Assembly (NCBI RefSeq): GCF_009728485.1
Contig: NZ_VVIQ01000001.1
Span: 310,001-374,000, forward strand
Source: Prevotella vespertina
GTDB lineage: Bacteria > Bacteroidota > Bacteroidia > Bacteroidales > Bacteroidaceae
Reading direction: 5' to 3'
DNA: 64,000 nucleotides
Position 1 is the first letter of the stretch; every line of letters starts with the position of its first letter. The notes below the pieces were generated by a model, which searched no databases, had not been told where the DNA came from, and worked only from the letters and a program-made list of their open reading frames with translations. Positions 1-8,996 of this stretch are shown piece after piece. The translations under genes and the position numbers were made by a program.

Positions 1-1136
1 TCGATAAACTCAATGAGCAAGTGGGCGAACTGGAGCTAACTGAACGGCAAAGGGATATTCTGGAGTATCTTATTGGTAGTTTGGACGATGATGGACTACT
101 GCGGAAAGACTTAGACACCATCAGTGATGAACTTGCAATCTACCATGGTATTGATGCTACAACACAGGAGATTGAGGATGTACTAAAGCTATTGCAGGAC
201 TTTGATCCAGCTGGTATCGGTGCCAGAAGTTTGCAGGAATGTTTGTTACTGCAAGTAGAACGAAAGGTTGAAAACGGCGAGTGGCAACGCAACGGACAGT
301 TATATCAGTATGTGAAACAGGTTCTCACACGCCATTTCGATGCTTTCACGAAGAAGCATTGGGATAAGATTAAGGTTGCAATGGGGCTCTCTGATCTTCA
401 AGTGGAGACCTTGCAAAAGGAGATACGCAAGTTAAATCCAAAGCCGGGAGCGTCTATGGGCGAAACACAAGGGCGTAACCTACAACAGATAACACCTGAC
501 TTTATCATCGAAACAGAGGATGATGGCACCATTACCTTTAGTCTTAATCATGGTAATCTACCAGAGTTACACGTCTCACCGAGCTTTAATGAGATGCTGG
601 CAGCCTATCGGAACAATAAAGCAAGTATGAATCGACAAGAGAAGGAAGCCTTGCTTTATGCCAAAGAGAAGGTTGATAAGGCACAAGGATTCATTGAGGC
701 AGTGAAGCAAAGACGCCATACTCTACAAGTAACCATGCGTGCTATCATTGATATTCAGCGTAAATTCTTCCAAGACGGGGATGAGGCTGAATTGAAGCCA
801 ATGATTCTTAAGGATATAGCAGACCGCACCGGACTGGATATCTCGACGATTTCTCGAGTGAGCAACATCAAGTATGCGCAAACAAAGTGGGGCACTTTCC
901 CACTTAGGTTCTTCTTCTCTGATAGCTACACAACCACTGATGGCGAGGAAATGTCTACTCGGAAGATCAAGATAGCACTGCGAGATCTAATCAAGGAAGA
1001 GGATAAGAGTAAGCCTCTTAGCGATGACGCATTAGCAAAACAACTAAAGGAAAAGGGCTTCCCGATAGCTCGGCGCACTGTTGCTAAGTATCGAGAACAA
1101 CTGGGCTTACCGGTTGCAAGGCTTAGAAAAGAATGA
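1..1136 (+). CDS. rpoN: RNA polymerase sigma-54 factor, 5' end missing
   Basis: This is the C-terminal part of sigma-54, which directs RNA polymerase to -24/-12 promoters and needs an AAA+ activator to open them. The frame is open from base 3, so the true start lies left of the window; the GTG at 21 is only an internal codon. The core-binding/central domain occupies most of the fragment. The diagnostic RpoN box (ARRTVAKYREQLG), which reads the -24 element, ends about 10 residues before the stop. The stop overlaps the start of the next gene (ATGA), suggesting translational coupling. The region I activator-binding part is not in the window. Identification is secure from the RpoN box. Confidence 0.96.
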   Translation, partial: DKLNEQVGELELTERQRDILEYLIGSLDDDGLLRKDLDTISDELAIYHGIDATTQEIEDVLKLLQDFDPAGIGARSLQECLLLQVERKVENGEWQRNGQLYQYVKQVLTRHFDAFTKKHWDKIKVAMGLSDLQVETLQKEIRKLNPKPGASMGETQGRNLQQITPDFIIETEDDGTITFSLNHGNLPELHVSPSFNEMLAAYRNNKASMNRQEKEALLYAKEKVDKAQGFIEAVKQRRHTLQVTMRAIIDIQRKFFQDGDEAELKPMILKDIADRTGLDISTISRVSNIKYAQTKWGTFPLRFFFSDSYTTTDGEEMSTRKIKIALRDLIKEEDKSKPLSDDALAKQLKEKGFPIARRTVAKYREQLGLPVARLRKE

Positions 1137-1783
1137 TTGTAAAGGTATTAGAAGAACCATTTGAGATGAATGAAAAGAATATTATATTAACCGCAAGAGT
1201 AGTGAGTATGGTGCTCACACCCTTTTACTTACCCGTAGTAGGCATTCTTGCTATCTTTACCTTCAGCTATCTTAGCATGTTCCCGTGGCAAGCTAAGCTC
1301 TCTTATATCCTATTGGTTTATGCCTTTACAGTGCTTTTTCCCACCGTTCTTATCCATCTCTACCGTCAGTATCAGGGGTGGACTCCTATACAATTAGGGC
1401 AGAAAGAGAAGCGAGTAGTACCTTATATATTATCCATTGTGTGCTATTTTACGTGCTTCTACATCATGAACTTACTTCATCTACCGCACATGCTGACCTC
1501 AATACTCATCGTTGCTCTGGTCATACAGATACTCTGCGCCATCATTAATATATGGTGGAAAATATCGACGCATACGGCAGCTATTGGTGGAGTAACAGGT
1601 TCTTTGATAGCCTTCTCATTAATGTATAACTTTGATCCAATGTGGTGGCTATGCCTTACACTGATAGTTTCAGGGATGGTTGGAAGCAGTAGGATGATTC
1701 TAAGACAGCACTCTTTAGAACAAGTGACATCGGGTTTCTTCCTTGGTATCATCAGTTCCTTCCTTACGATTATAAACTTATAA
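1133..1783 (+). CDS. PAP2-like polytopic membrane protein
   Basis: This is a small integral membrane protein of about 216 residues with roughly six hydrophobic segments. Near the C-terminus, STHTAAIGG followed by SSRMILRQHSLEQ resembles the PSGH and SRxxxxxH motifs of PAP2-type lipid phosphatases, so it may act on an undecaprenyl or phospholipid phosphate. The first PAP2 motif (KxxxxxxRP) is not obvious; KEKRVVPY could be a diverged version. The ATG at 1133 overlaps the rpoN stop by 4 nt; a second ATG at 1166 would give a shorter protein starting just before the first hydrophobic segment. Catalytic activity is inferred from the motifs only. Confidence 0.7.
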   Translation: MIVKVLEEPFEMNEKNIILTARVVSMVLTPFYLPVVGILAIFTFSYLSMFPWQAKLSYILLVYAFTVLFPTVLIHLYRQYQGWTPIQLGQKEKRVVPYILSIVCYFTCFYIMNLLHLPHMLTSILIVALVIQILCAIINIWWKISTHTAAIGGVTGSLIAFSLMYNFDPMWWLCLTLIVSGMVGSSRMILRQHSLEQVTSGFFLGIISSFLTIINL

Positions 1784-1826
1784 GTAAACGAGATAAGCAT
1801 CAACTCATCTAAAACAAGAATTAAAT

Positions 1827-2333
1827 ATGAAGCCATTAGTTAGTATTATCATGGGTTCGACAAGCGACTTACCAGTAATGGAAAAGGCTTGTAAGTGGTT
1901 AGAACAGCAAGAGATTCCTTTCGAAGTGAATGCTCTTTCAGCACACAGAACGCCTGATGCTGTTGAAACCTTTGCTAAAGAAGCTAAGGGAAGAGGCGTA
2001 AAAGTAATCATCGCAGGTGCTGGTATGGCAGCAGCCTTACCTGGTGTCATTGCTGCATCAACCCCATTACCAGTCATCGGAGTACCTATCAAGGGTATGC
2101 TTGATGGTCTCGATGCAATGTTATCGATAATTCAAATGCCTCCAGGGATACCTGTTGCAACCGTAGGAGTCAATGGCGCACAGAATGCGGCGATACTTGC
2201 TGCAGAGATGATAGCGCTTGGTAACGATGCTATTGCACAAAAGATCGATAACTGGAAGGCGTCTTTAGGACAGAAGATAGAGAAGGCTAATAAGGAACTA
2301 GCAGCCATTCAGGACTATAAGTATAAGTGCTAA
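1827..2333 (+). CDS. purE: N5-carboxyaminoimidazole ribonucleotide mutase
   Basis: PurE class I moves the carboxyl group of N5-CAIR to C4 to form CAIR in de novo purine synthesis; it is a cytosolic octamer in the family. The 168-residue protein has the family length. It shows the nucleotide/phosphate-binding [10 protein letters not shown] near the N-terminus, SAHRTPD with the catalytic histidine around residue 40, and [12 protein letters not shown] followed by PVIGVPIKG. It lies 43 nt after the PAP2-like gene and 125 nt before ispG, in the same direction. No purK is next to it. Nothing unusual was seen. Confidence 0.96.
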   Translation: MKPLVSIIMGSTSDLPVMEKACKWLEQQEIPFEVNALSAHRTPDAVETFAKEAKGRGVKVIIAGAGMAAALPGVIAASTPLPVIGVPIKGMLDGLDAMLSIIQMPPGIPVATVGVNGAQNAAILAAEMIALGNDAIAQKIDNWKASLGQKIEKANKELAAIQDYKYKC

Positions 2334-2353
2334 GCAACTTTATTAGCCGTAAC

Positions 2354-2430
2354 TCATCATTCAAAACTCATCCTTCATGATTGTTAGAATTGCTTACTAA
2401 GCATAGAAAGAGGTATGAGTTTTGAGTGAT
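2354..2430. repeat. Imperfect inverted repeat between purE and ispG
   Basis: The left arm ATCATTCAAAACTCAT (from 2354) pairs with the right arm ATGAGTTTTGAGTGAT (ending near 2430), with about 45 nt between them. The arms resemble the AT-rich ends found at 44912 and 45218. It could act as a weak terminator or be the remains of a small dispersed element. Confidence 0.5.
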
Positions 2431-2458
2431 GGGGTATGAATTAAGAAGATAAAAGACA

Positions 2459-4393
2459 ATGATTGATTTATTTAACTATGCTAGGAGGAAGACCACCGTA
2501 GCCCATGTTGGGGCATTGAACATCGGTGGTGAGAATCCAGTTCGTATACAATCTATGACCACAACATCCACTGATGACACAGAAGGGAGTGTGGCTCAAG
2601 CCAAAAGAATCATTGATGCTGGGGGCGAACTCGTGCGCCTTACCACACAAGGAAAGCGTGAGGCAGAGAACTTACAACATATCAATGCTGGGTTGAGAGC
2701 TGCTGGTTACAACACACCTCTGTGTGCAGACGTTCATTTCAATGCGAATGTTGCAGACGTAGCAGCGCTCTATGCAGAGAAAGTACGTATCAATCCAGGT
2801 AATTATGTGGACCCTGCTCGAACATTCAAAAAGCTTGAATATACTGATGAAGAGTATGCGCAGGAGTTGAAGAAGATTGAGGATCGACTCGTTCCATTCA
2901 TCAATATCTGTAAAGAAAACCATACGGCAGTACGCATAGGAGTAAATCATGGTAGCTTATCAGACCGCATTCGCAATCGATATGGCGATACTCCGGAGGG
3001 CATAGTGGCAAGTTGTATGGAGTTCCTACGCATCTTTCGCAAGTATAACTTCCATGATGTCGTTATCTCCATCAAGTCTTCTAATACCGTAGTGATGGTT
3101 CGCTCTGTCCGATTATTAGTTTCCGAGATGGAGAAGGAGGGCATGACTTACCCATTACACTTAGGTGTTACAGAGGCTGGAGAGGGTGAAGATGGTCGAA
3201 TTAAGAGTGCAGTTGGTATTGGCGCATTGCTTGCTGATGGCATAGGAGACACCATTCGCGTATCATTAAGTGAGGAACCTGAATGTGAGATACCCGTTGC
3301 CAAATACCTTGCATGGTATCTTCGCCGTCGCGAGAAACATCTTCTTATCCCTGGCGAAGCCTATACTGGCTTTGATTATTTGCGTCCTGTACGTCGTAAG
3401 ACAGTGCCTGCTGGTAACATAGGAGGCGATAACGTGCCCGTTGTCATTGCTACTCGTCACCCTAAACAAGCCGCTGTTGAGGTCTCATCAGCCGAGTTGC
3501 CAAGTCCAGACTATATCTATGTGCAGGGCGAACTACCAGAGAAACAAGAGAAGAAGCAAAGGTATATCCTCGATTATGATGCCTATATGAATCTTGCCAA
3601 TAGCGGTTGTCAATCGTTGGAGAACGTTTATCCCATCTTTCCAGTTACTGGTATGCCTTTCATCAGTGCAATTAATAAGGATGTGAAGTTCCTTGTTTTG
3701 AAGTTTGGAACACCTTCCGAGGAGTTCTTAGCATGCTTGAAAGCCCATCCAGAGGTGGTTGTTATCTGCATGACTAACCATCAGAACCGCCTTGGAGACC
3801 AACGCGCACTGGCTCATCAACTGATGATTGCAGGCGTGAAGAACCCTCTTATCTTCGCACAAATGTATCAACACTCTACGACGGATGCACCGATACAACC
3901 AGCCAATACGCCTACTTCGTTAATAGTTAGCCCCAAAGAGCAATTCCAACTAGAAGCTGCTGCGGACATGGGAGCACTCATGATGGACGGACTCACCGAT
4001 GGTTTATGGCTCATGAACAATGGAGATTTAGCACAGGAAGATGTGGAACAGACAGCTTTCGCTATCCTTCAGGCAGGCAGATTACGCATGGTTAAAACCG
4101 AATACATCTCTTGTCCGGGCTGCGGACGTACCCTCTACGACCTCAGAACCACCATTGCTCGCATCAAAGAAGCCACTAAAGGCATGAAAGGACTTAAAGT
4201 AGGTATCATGGGATGTATCGTTAATGGACCAGGAGAAATGGCTGATGCCGACTATGGATACGTTGGTGCTGGACCAAAGAAGGTGAGTCTCTATCGTAAA
4301 CAAGAGTGTGTTGAACATAATATACCAGAAGAGGAAGCGGTCGAACACCTACTTGCTTTGATCAGAGCAGACCAAGCAGAAAAGAATAAGTAA
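2459..4393 (+). CDS. ispG: 4-hydroxy-3-methylbut-2-enyl diphosphate synthase, large form
   Basis: IspG (GcpE) converts MEcPP to HMBPP in the non-mevalonate isoprenoid pathway, using a [4Fe-4S] cluster. At 644 residues it is the large form (TIM barrel, extra central domain of roughly 200+ residues, then the cluster domain), as in plants, chlamydiae and Bacteroidota; the E. coli type is about 370. The N-terminal barrel contains the PVRIQSMTTTST segment. The cluster cysteines are C552 and C555 (SCPGCGRT) and C586 (GCIVNGPGE). The gene ends in a clear GC-rich terminator. The ATG at 2459 gives a normal N-terminus. Confidence 0.97.
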   Translation: MIDLFNYARRKTTVAHVGALNIGGENPVRIQSMTTTSTDDTEGSVAQAKRIIDAGGELVRLTTQGKREAENLQHINAGLRAAGYNTPLCADVHFNANVADVAALYAEKVRINPGNYVDPARTFKKLEYTDEEYAQELKKIEDRLVPFINICKENHTAVRIGVNHGSLSDRIRNRYGDTPEGIVASCMEFLRIFRKYNFHDVVISIKSSNTVVMVRSVRLLVSEMEKEGMTYPLHLGVTEAGEGEDGRIKSAVGIGALLADGIGDTIRVSLSEEPECEIPVAKYLAWYLRRREKHLLIPGEAYTGFDYLRPVRRKTVPAGNIGGDNVPVVIATRHPKQAAVEVSSAELPSPDYIYVQGELPEKQEKKQRYILDYDAYMNLANSGCQSLENVYPIFPVTGMPFISAINKDVKFLVLKFGTPSEEFLACLKAHPEVVVICMTNHQNRLGDQRALAHQLMIAGVKNPLIFAQMYQHSTTDAPIQPANTPTSLIVSPKEQFQLEAAADMGALMMDGLTDGLWLMNNGDLAQEDVEQTAFAILQAGRLRMVKTEYISCPGCGRTLYDLRTTIARIKEATKGMKGLKVGIMGCIVNGPGEMADADYGYVGAGPKKVSLYRKQECVEHNIPEEEAVEHLLALIRADQAEKNK

Positions 4394-4414
4394 TAGCTAT
4401 CCCATCATCAAGAG

Positions 4415-4437
4415 AAGCCCCTTGAAAGGGGCTTTTT
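4415..4437 (+). terminator. Rho-independent terminator after ispG
   Basis: A GCCCCT / AGGGGC stem with a tight loop is followed directly by TTTTT, 20 nt after the ispG stop. Confidence 0.9.
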
Positions 4438-4541
4438 GTAATGAATTCATCATGTATAAGGCACTTGTATAGAGCAAATTAGGCGTATGTGTTAAAAATA
4501 GTAATAATGTTGATAAAGTAAAAAGGTAGTATATTAAACGC

Positions 4542-4572
4542 TTGTATCTTTCCTTTTAAAAGTCTATCTTTG
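4542..4572 (+). promoter_or_regulatory. Bacteroidetes-type promoter for the LytS-like kinase
   Basis: TTG at 4542-4544, a 20-nt spacer and a perfect TATCTTTG at 4565-4572. The predicted transcript start falls on or next to the annotated ATG at 4577, so the mRNA is either leaderless or the true start is downstream, for example the ATG at 4598. Confidence 0.75.
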
Positions 4573-4576
4573 CATC

Positions 4577-5641
4577 ATGAAGGTACTAAAGAGGTTTATG
4601 ATACAACACCTGAGACGCTACAATCTATCTATATTAGGCGCACAGGTAGGCGTATATGCAGCTCTTGTCTCCATTTGGACATTGGTTACCATGCTCCTAG
4701 AACATGATATCAACACCATTCAAGAGTCAATTCGCATCAACGCCTTAGTACTCTTCTTGCTCTTAATTGTCTTCATGATCAATTTCTATCTACTTGTTCC
4801 TTACTTCTTCGAAGCAAAAGATAGAGTCAAACAATGGACTTTCTGGATCATCAACTTAGTGTTTATTATCCTCTGGGACAAGCAGTTTTTCAATATATAT
4901 AACACCACACTGCCCTCCGAAACCACCCGAATTGGATTCTATCAGTTCGGTGTTCTATGGATGATACTCAACTATGCTATGGTCGTAGCAGCCATCTTTG
5001 TGCGGTATTATATACGTCACAACGCATTGAAAAGACAGCTAAGAGAACAGAAACAGAAGATGACAGAGGCTGAGCTAGCCTGGTTGAAGAACCAACTTAA
5101 CCCTCATTTCCTCTTTAATACACTAAACAATATAGCGTCACTAACGCAGACTAGCCCTGCAAATGCACAACGGGCGATAGGTCAACTATCAGAGTTATTA
5201 CGCTACACATTGTATGCTACGCAACCAAAAGAGGTGAGTTTAACAGGCGAAATAGCCTTTATCAAGAACTACATCAACCTCATGCGCCTTCGTTCGGGGG
5301 CTAATGTAGAGATAACCAGCCAGTTCACAATTCAGAACTCACAGCTAGTAATAGCCCCACTGTTATTCCTTACGCCTGTTGAGAACGCTTTTAAACATGG
5401 TATCAGTGCAAGTAAACCATCGTTTATACACATCTCTATCATTGAAGAGAATGGTGACATCATCTTCTTATCAGAGAATAGTAACTATCCAAAGAACGCC
5501 ACTGACAAGAGTGGGAAAGGCATTGGACTAGAGAATATGTGCCGTCGGTTAGAGTTAATATACCCCGAACACTATACGATACAACAGGTAATTGACCGCA
5601 ATACCTACCGCACCAAGATTACAATCACACCTTATAAATAA
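4577..5641 (+). CDS. LytS/YehU-type sensor histidine kinase
   Basis: This is a membrane histidine kinase of the His_kinase (PF06580-like) family. Four hydrophobic segments occupy about residues 20-150, followed by a coiled linker (KRQLREQKQKMTEAELAW). The phospho-acceptor motif NPHFLFNTLNN has its histidine near residue 177. The ATPase part carries LLFLTPVENAFKHG (N box) and GKGIGLENMCRRLELIY (G box). Family members normally phosphorylate a LytTR response regulator, but none is adjacent; the membrane-bound LytTR protein at 57648 lacks a receiver. The promoter -7 box lies only 5 nt before the ATG, so Met8 (4598) may be the real start. Confidence 0.9.
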   Translation: MKVLKRFMIQHLRRYNLSILGAQVGVYAALVSIWTLVTMLLEHDINTIQESIRINALVLFLLLIVFMINFYLLVPYFFEAKDRVKQWTFWIINLVFIILWDKQFFNIYNTTLPSETTRIGFYQFGVLWMILNYAMVVAAIFVRYYIRHNALKRQLREQKQKMTEAELAWLKNQLNPHFLFNTLNNIASLTQTSPANAQRAIGQLSELLRYTLYATQPKEVSLTGEIAFIKNYINLMRLRSGANVEITSQFTIQNSQLVIAPLLFLTPVENAFKHGISASKPSFIHISIIEENGDIIFLSENSNYPKNATDKSGKGIGLENMCRRLELIYPEHYTIQQVIDRNTYRTKITITPYK

Positions 5642-5697
5642 TAAAAGAAGGCTATATCTTGAGTGCAAATAACCAATATGAACAATAAAAACAAAGT

Positions 5698-6336
5698 ATG
5701 AAAGCTATCATATTAGGAGCTACTGGAGCCGTAGGAAAAGACCTTGTTCAGCAGCTCATCAGCGATGACACGTTTGAAGAGATTGATCTCTTCGTAAGAA
5801 GAGATGCAGGGATTCAGCATAAGAAAGTAAAGACGCACATCGTTGACTTTGACCAACCGGATAATTGGAGACTACAGATTCATGGCGACATCGTATTCTC
5901 TTGCATGGGAACATCACGCAAGACTGCTGGCTCAAAGGACGCTCAATACAAGGTAGACTACACTTATCAATATCAATTCGCACGCACTGCTGCAGAACAG
6001 GGAGTAAAGGCTTACATCCTCGTATCGGCTGCTATGGCAAATCCAAAGGCTCATTTCTTTTATCCAAGGATGAAAGGTGAACTAGAGGAAGCTGTTAATC
6101 AATTACCTTACCAGCAGATTTCCATCCTCAGACCACCCTCGTTAATACGCAAGAACACCACTAAGACGAGTGAGAAAATAGCTGTTTCTGTTTTTAAATA
6201 TCTCAATCGCTTCGGGCTTTTCATGAGCCAACGACCCATGAAAACAGAGCTTGTAGCACATTGTATGATTGAATTGGCAAAGAGCAAACAATCAGGTGTC
6301 TTTGAGGCAAAAGATATGTTTTCCATGGATAAATAG
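5698..6336 (+). CDS. NAD(P)-binding Rossmann-fold oxidoreductase
   Basis: A 212-residue atypical short-chain dehydrogenase-like protein. The N-terminus AIILGATGAVGKDLVQQL is the dinucleotide-binding GxxGxxG motif. HIVDFDQPDNW and VSAAMANPKAHFFYPRMKGELE with the YxxxK-like YPRMK resemble the HTATIP2/HIM1-like NAD(P)H-binding group. The substrate is unknown. It is separated by 56 nt from the histidine kinase and lies 46 nt before pabB, so it may be co-transcribed with the folate genes. No functional link can be read from the sequence. Confidence 0.8.
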   Translation: MKAIILGATGAVGKDLVQQLISDDTFEEIDLFVRRDAGIQHKKVKTHIVDFDQPDNWRLQIHGDIVFSCMGTSRKTAGSKDAQYKVDYTYQYQFARTAAEQGVKAYILVSAAMANPKAHFFYPRMKGELEEAVNQLPYQQISILRPPSLIRKNTTKTSEKIAVSVFKYLNRFGLFMSQRPMKTELVAHCMIELAKSKQSGVFEAKDMFSMDK

Positions 6337-6382
6337 CGATTCTTTCCACACAACACAAGACTATTCCAAAGAAAAACAGGGC

Positions 6383-7372
6383 ATGAGATTATACAATAGG
6401 GAGTCTGCCATAGAGTGCATGAACAGACTAGCAAAAGAGAATAAAGACTTTGTCTTCATCATTAACTATGAAGCCAATGGAGCATACATAGCCGAAACTT
6501 GTGATATAGATCATACGGAGTTATTATGTTCCTTTCCCTCTTTTAACAACATTCCAACAAACGAATCCTACGACCAAGAGGCTGTTGAATGGCATATCGA
6601 AGCCCTCACAAGGGAAGAGTATGAGCCACGTATCAACCTTATCAAGCATTACGAACGGAAAGGAGATAGCTATCTTGCCAACCTAACATGCAGGATTCCC
6701 ATCCAAACAAACCTCTCTTTGCATGACATCTTCCTACGTTCAAAGGCGTTATATCGCTGTTGGATGAAGGGAAAGTTCGTCTGTTTCTCTCCCGAAATAT
6801 TTGTTCGTATCAATGAAAAGGGCGTTATCTCTTCTTATCCGATGAAGGGAACGATTGATGCCAACATCCCCGACGCAAGGAGAAAACTGATGAATAACAA
6901 GAAAGAAGCGGCAGAACACGCCACTATTGTCGACCTTATCCGCAACGATTTGGGTATGATTGCCAATCAGATAAGCGTCTCTCGCTATCGATACATCGAC
7001 CGTTTGGCGACAAATAAAGGACAAATATTGCAGACGAGTTCGGAGATTACAGGACAACTCGCTGCTAATTACAGAGAAGAAATTGGTAGTTTGCTTTTCC
7101 GTCTACTGCCCGCTGGATCAATAACAGGTGCTCCTAAACGTCGAACCATGGAGATTATCCGTGAGGCGGAAGGCTATGAACGAGACTTCTATACGGGTGT
7201 GATGGGTTGTTACAGCAATGGTTCTCTGGATAGCGCAGTGATGATTCGCTTCATAGATGAGGATGAGCAAGGGCACTACTACTATAAGGCTGGGGGCGGT
7301 ATAACGGCTCAGAGCAATAATGATGACGAATACAACGAGGTAATAGAAAAGGTTTATGTGCCAATATATTGA
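6383..7372 (+). CDS. pabB: Aminodeoxychorismate synthase component I
   Basis: PabB forms 4-amino-4-deoxychorismate from chorismate for folate synthesis. The 329-residue protein lacks the long N-terminal part of E. coli PabB, as is usual for the short Bacteroidota form. Motifs seen are PMKGTIDA with the catalytic lysine, ATIVDLIRNDLG and PAGSITGAPKRRTMEIIREAE of the chorismate-binding domain. I chose the ATG at 6383; a longer frame opens at 6269 but would run inside the preceding gene. Its end overlaps pabC by 17 nt. The glutamine amidotransferase partner (PabA) is not in the window. Confidence 0.93.
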   Translation: MRLYNRESAIECMNRLAKENKDFVFIINYEANGAYIAETCDIDHTELLCSFPSFNNIPTNESYDQEAVEWHIEALTREEYEPRINLIKHYERKGDSYLANLTCRIPIQTNLSLHDIFLRSKALYRCWMKGKFVCFSPEIFVRINEKGVISSYPMKGTIDANIPDARRKLMNNKKEAAEHATIVDLIRNDLGMIANQISVSRYRYIDRLATNKGQILQTSSEITGQLAANYREEIGSLLFRLLPAGSITGAPKRRTMEIIREAEGYERDFYTGVMGCYSNGSLDSAVMIRFIDEDEQGHYYYKAGGGITAQSNNDDEYNEVIEKVYVPIY

Positions 7373-7952
7373 GTCTTTAAGGGTTGTGGATGGGCACATC
7401 TGCAACCTTGCATACCATCAGCAGCGAATGAACAAAACACGATTAGAGGTGTTCGGACAGCCTACTCCCCTACTCCTTAATGATGTTTTCAAAGGCATAA
7501 AGGCTCCTTCAGGGCTTGCTAAGCTACGTTTTGTATATGATGAGGCTGGTATTCATGACATGAGCTGTACGCCTTACAAACGCAAGAATATCCACTTCTT
7601 GCGCCTTATAACAGCCAACGACATTGATTACAAATACAAGAGTGTGGATCGGTCTGCCCTTAATCAACTCAAAGAAAAGCAAGGCGAGTGTGACGAAATA
7701 TTGATTATTCGCAATAACCACATCACTGATACCTCTTATACAAACGTGGCTCTTTATGATGGCAAACAATGGTTTACGCCCTCTACCCCACTCCTTCAAG
7801 GTACAATGAGGCAGAGTTTGCTGGATAGAGGACTACTACAAGAGCGTGAGCTCCTCGTTTCCGACCTCCCTAACTACAAGCAGATTAGCCTCTTCAATGC
7901 TATGATGGAACTCGGCGAAGTGGTCTTACCAGTGAATAAAATTATAGGTTAG
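7356..7952 (+). CDS. pabC: Class IV aminotransferase, likely aminodeoxychorismate lyase
   Basis: A 198-residue PLP-dependent fold-type IV protein. It likely removes pyruvate from aminodeoxychorismate to give p-aminobenzoate, which its 17-nt overlap with pabB strongly suggests. The N-terminus reads ESLRVVDGHICNLAYHQQR, the lyase arm; the probable Schiff-base lysine is in DYKYKSVDR; the phosphate-binding end is PLLQGTMRQSLL. It is shorter than E. coli PabC (about 270), which seems typical for the group. An alternative is a related D-amino-acid or branched-chain aminotransferase, made unlikely by the context. Confidence 0.88.
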   Translation: MCQYIESLRVVDGHICNLAYHQQRMNKTRLEVFGQPTPLLLNDVFKGIKAPSGLAKLRFVYDEAGIHDMSCTPYKRKNIHFLRLITANDIDYKYKSVDRSALNQLKEKQGECDEILIIRNNHITDTSYTNVALYDGKQWFTPSTPLLQGTMRQSLLDRGLLQERELLVSDLPNYKQISLFNAMMELGEVVLPVNKIIG

Positions 7953-8049
7953 AACGTTAGGTACATAGGCTCTTCTCCATATAAGGAGAGCCTCCCCTAT
8001 CCTACAGCACACCAACTATTAAATCATTAGAAATGCCTGTCTATTCACA

Positions 8050-8203
8050 AAGAAACCCTGTTTTAACCAAATTATTAGATTAAAAAGTAATTATTATTAA
8101 TCTATTTATAATGTATTATTAATCTATTCTTTAATTATCAAAGAGCTTATTTATGATATAAATAAGCCTTGATGCTATCATTAAAAGGCTTCTCCTTTTC
8201 TAT
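8050..8203. repeat. 22-nt-period intergenic array (8.1 kb)
   Basis: This lies in the 591-nt gap between pabC and the next gene. Units start at 8050, 8072, 8094, 8116, 8138, 8160 and 8182. Three successive units begin TTATTA, at 8072, 8094 and 8116, and the next three carry GCTT, GCCTT and GCTT at the same offset. Sequence diverges from unit to unit while the period holds. A hairpin (AGGCTCT / AGAGCCT, 7967-7993) after pabC lacks a clear T-run. The rest of the gap is AT-rich, with a promoter near 8426. Confidence 0.65.
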
Positions 8204-8425
8204 ACAAGTCCATTAGCTGCAATGCTATATGGCATTTTTAAGAGGAGAGCCAGAGCCTGTATTGAAGAAAGAAAGAGGATTACAGCAGACTTAAAAACAT
8301 ACAAATGGAACAGAATAACAAGTAAAGAAGAAAGGAGGAAACCATAAGCTAGAAAGTAATAAAAGCCCCAGAATACAAAAATCTTATGTTTTTTTGGTAT
8401 TGCAATACAAATATCTTATAAAGAT

Positions 8426-8456
8426 TTTGTTGTCCATTACAAAATAGCTATATTTG
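8426..8456 (+). promoter_or_regulatory. Promoter for the small membrane protein gene
   Basis: TTTG at 8426-8429, a 19-nt spacer and TATATTTG at 8449-8456, 88 nt before the ATG. Confidence 0.65.
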
Positions 8457-8543
8457 TCCTTGTATGCAACAAGAGCATATTTACGAATCAGGCAGATAGT
8501 TTCGTACAATCGTAACATCTGATAATATAGATAGTTTCATCCT

Positions 8544-8918
8544 ATGAGAATACCGCAAAAGAGGATACATTACCACTTTATTGATTATCTTTATTATGTC
8601 GGAGAACATAAATACACAGGGCGAATGGATGGTCCATTTATGATTTGCCTGCCGCTTTTTATGCCCTTGATGATTTTATTCTTCAAGCTAAATATATACG
8701 TAATAAGCCCCAAATGGGACTTTTGTATAGCTTTTCTGATTGTCTTTCTAGCTGCTAACTATATCATCTCTAAGCTATACGAACGTAATAACAGGAGAGA
8801 ACGAGTACTCAAACACTTTAAGAAAACACTATGGGGAAATGATGCTGTGATGGCTGCCTTTATATTAATGTGGTTTCTTACAAATGTGATCCTACCCCTA
8901 TTTTTCATCAAACTATAA
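8544..8918 (+). CDS. Small hypothetical membrane protein
   Basis: A 124-residue protein I do not recognise. It has a polar N-terminus, two close hydrophobic segments (about residues 32-50 and 58-75), a strongly basic stretch (ERNNRRERVLKHFKK), then a C-terminal hydrophobic segment ending FFIKL. The pattern fits three membrane passes. It has its own promoter and converges on mutS, with a shared terminator between them. The reading frame and promoter support a real gene; no function can be proposed. Confidence 0.6.
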   Translation: MRIPQKRIHYHFIDYLYYVGEHKYTGRMDGPFMICLPLFMPLMILFFKLNIYVISPKWDFCIAFLIVFLAANYIISKLYERNNRRERVLKHFKKTLWGNDAVMAAFILMWFLTNVILPLFFIKL

Positions 8919-8929
8919 CACATAAAAAA

Positions 8930-8970
8930 GCCAATACACGTGAGTTTGTACAAAACCTGCATGTATTGGC
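8930..8970. terminator. Bidirectional terminator between convergent genes
   Basis: GCCAATACA at 8930-8938 pairs with TGTATTGGC at 8962-8970. The preceding AAAAAA gives a T-run on the minus strand, so it probably terminates mutS. Confidence 0.8.
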
Positions 8971-8996
8971 ACATATTATAAAGGCTTATCACGAAC

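Noticed and set aside
1477..2092. Minus-strand frames opposite the PAP2-like gene and purE
   Set aside because: They are shadows of well-supported plus-strand genes and show no motif, promoter or RBS.
6269..6382. Longer N-terminus for pabB
   Set aside because: It would lie in another frame inside the preceding oxidoreductase gene, and the domain begins at the ATG at 6383.
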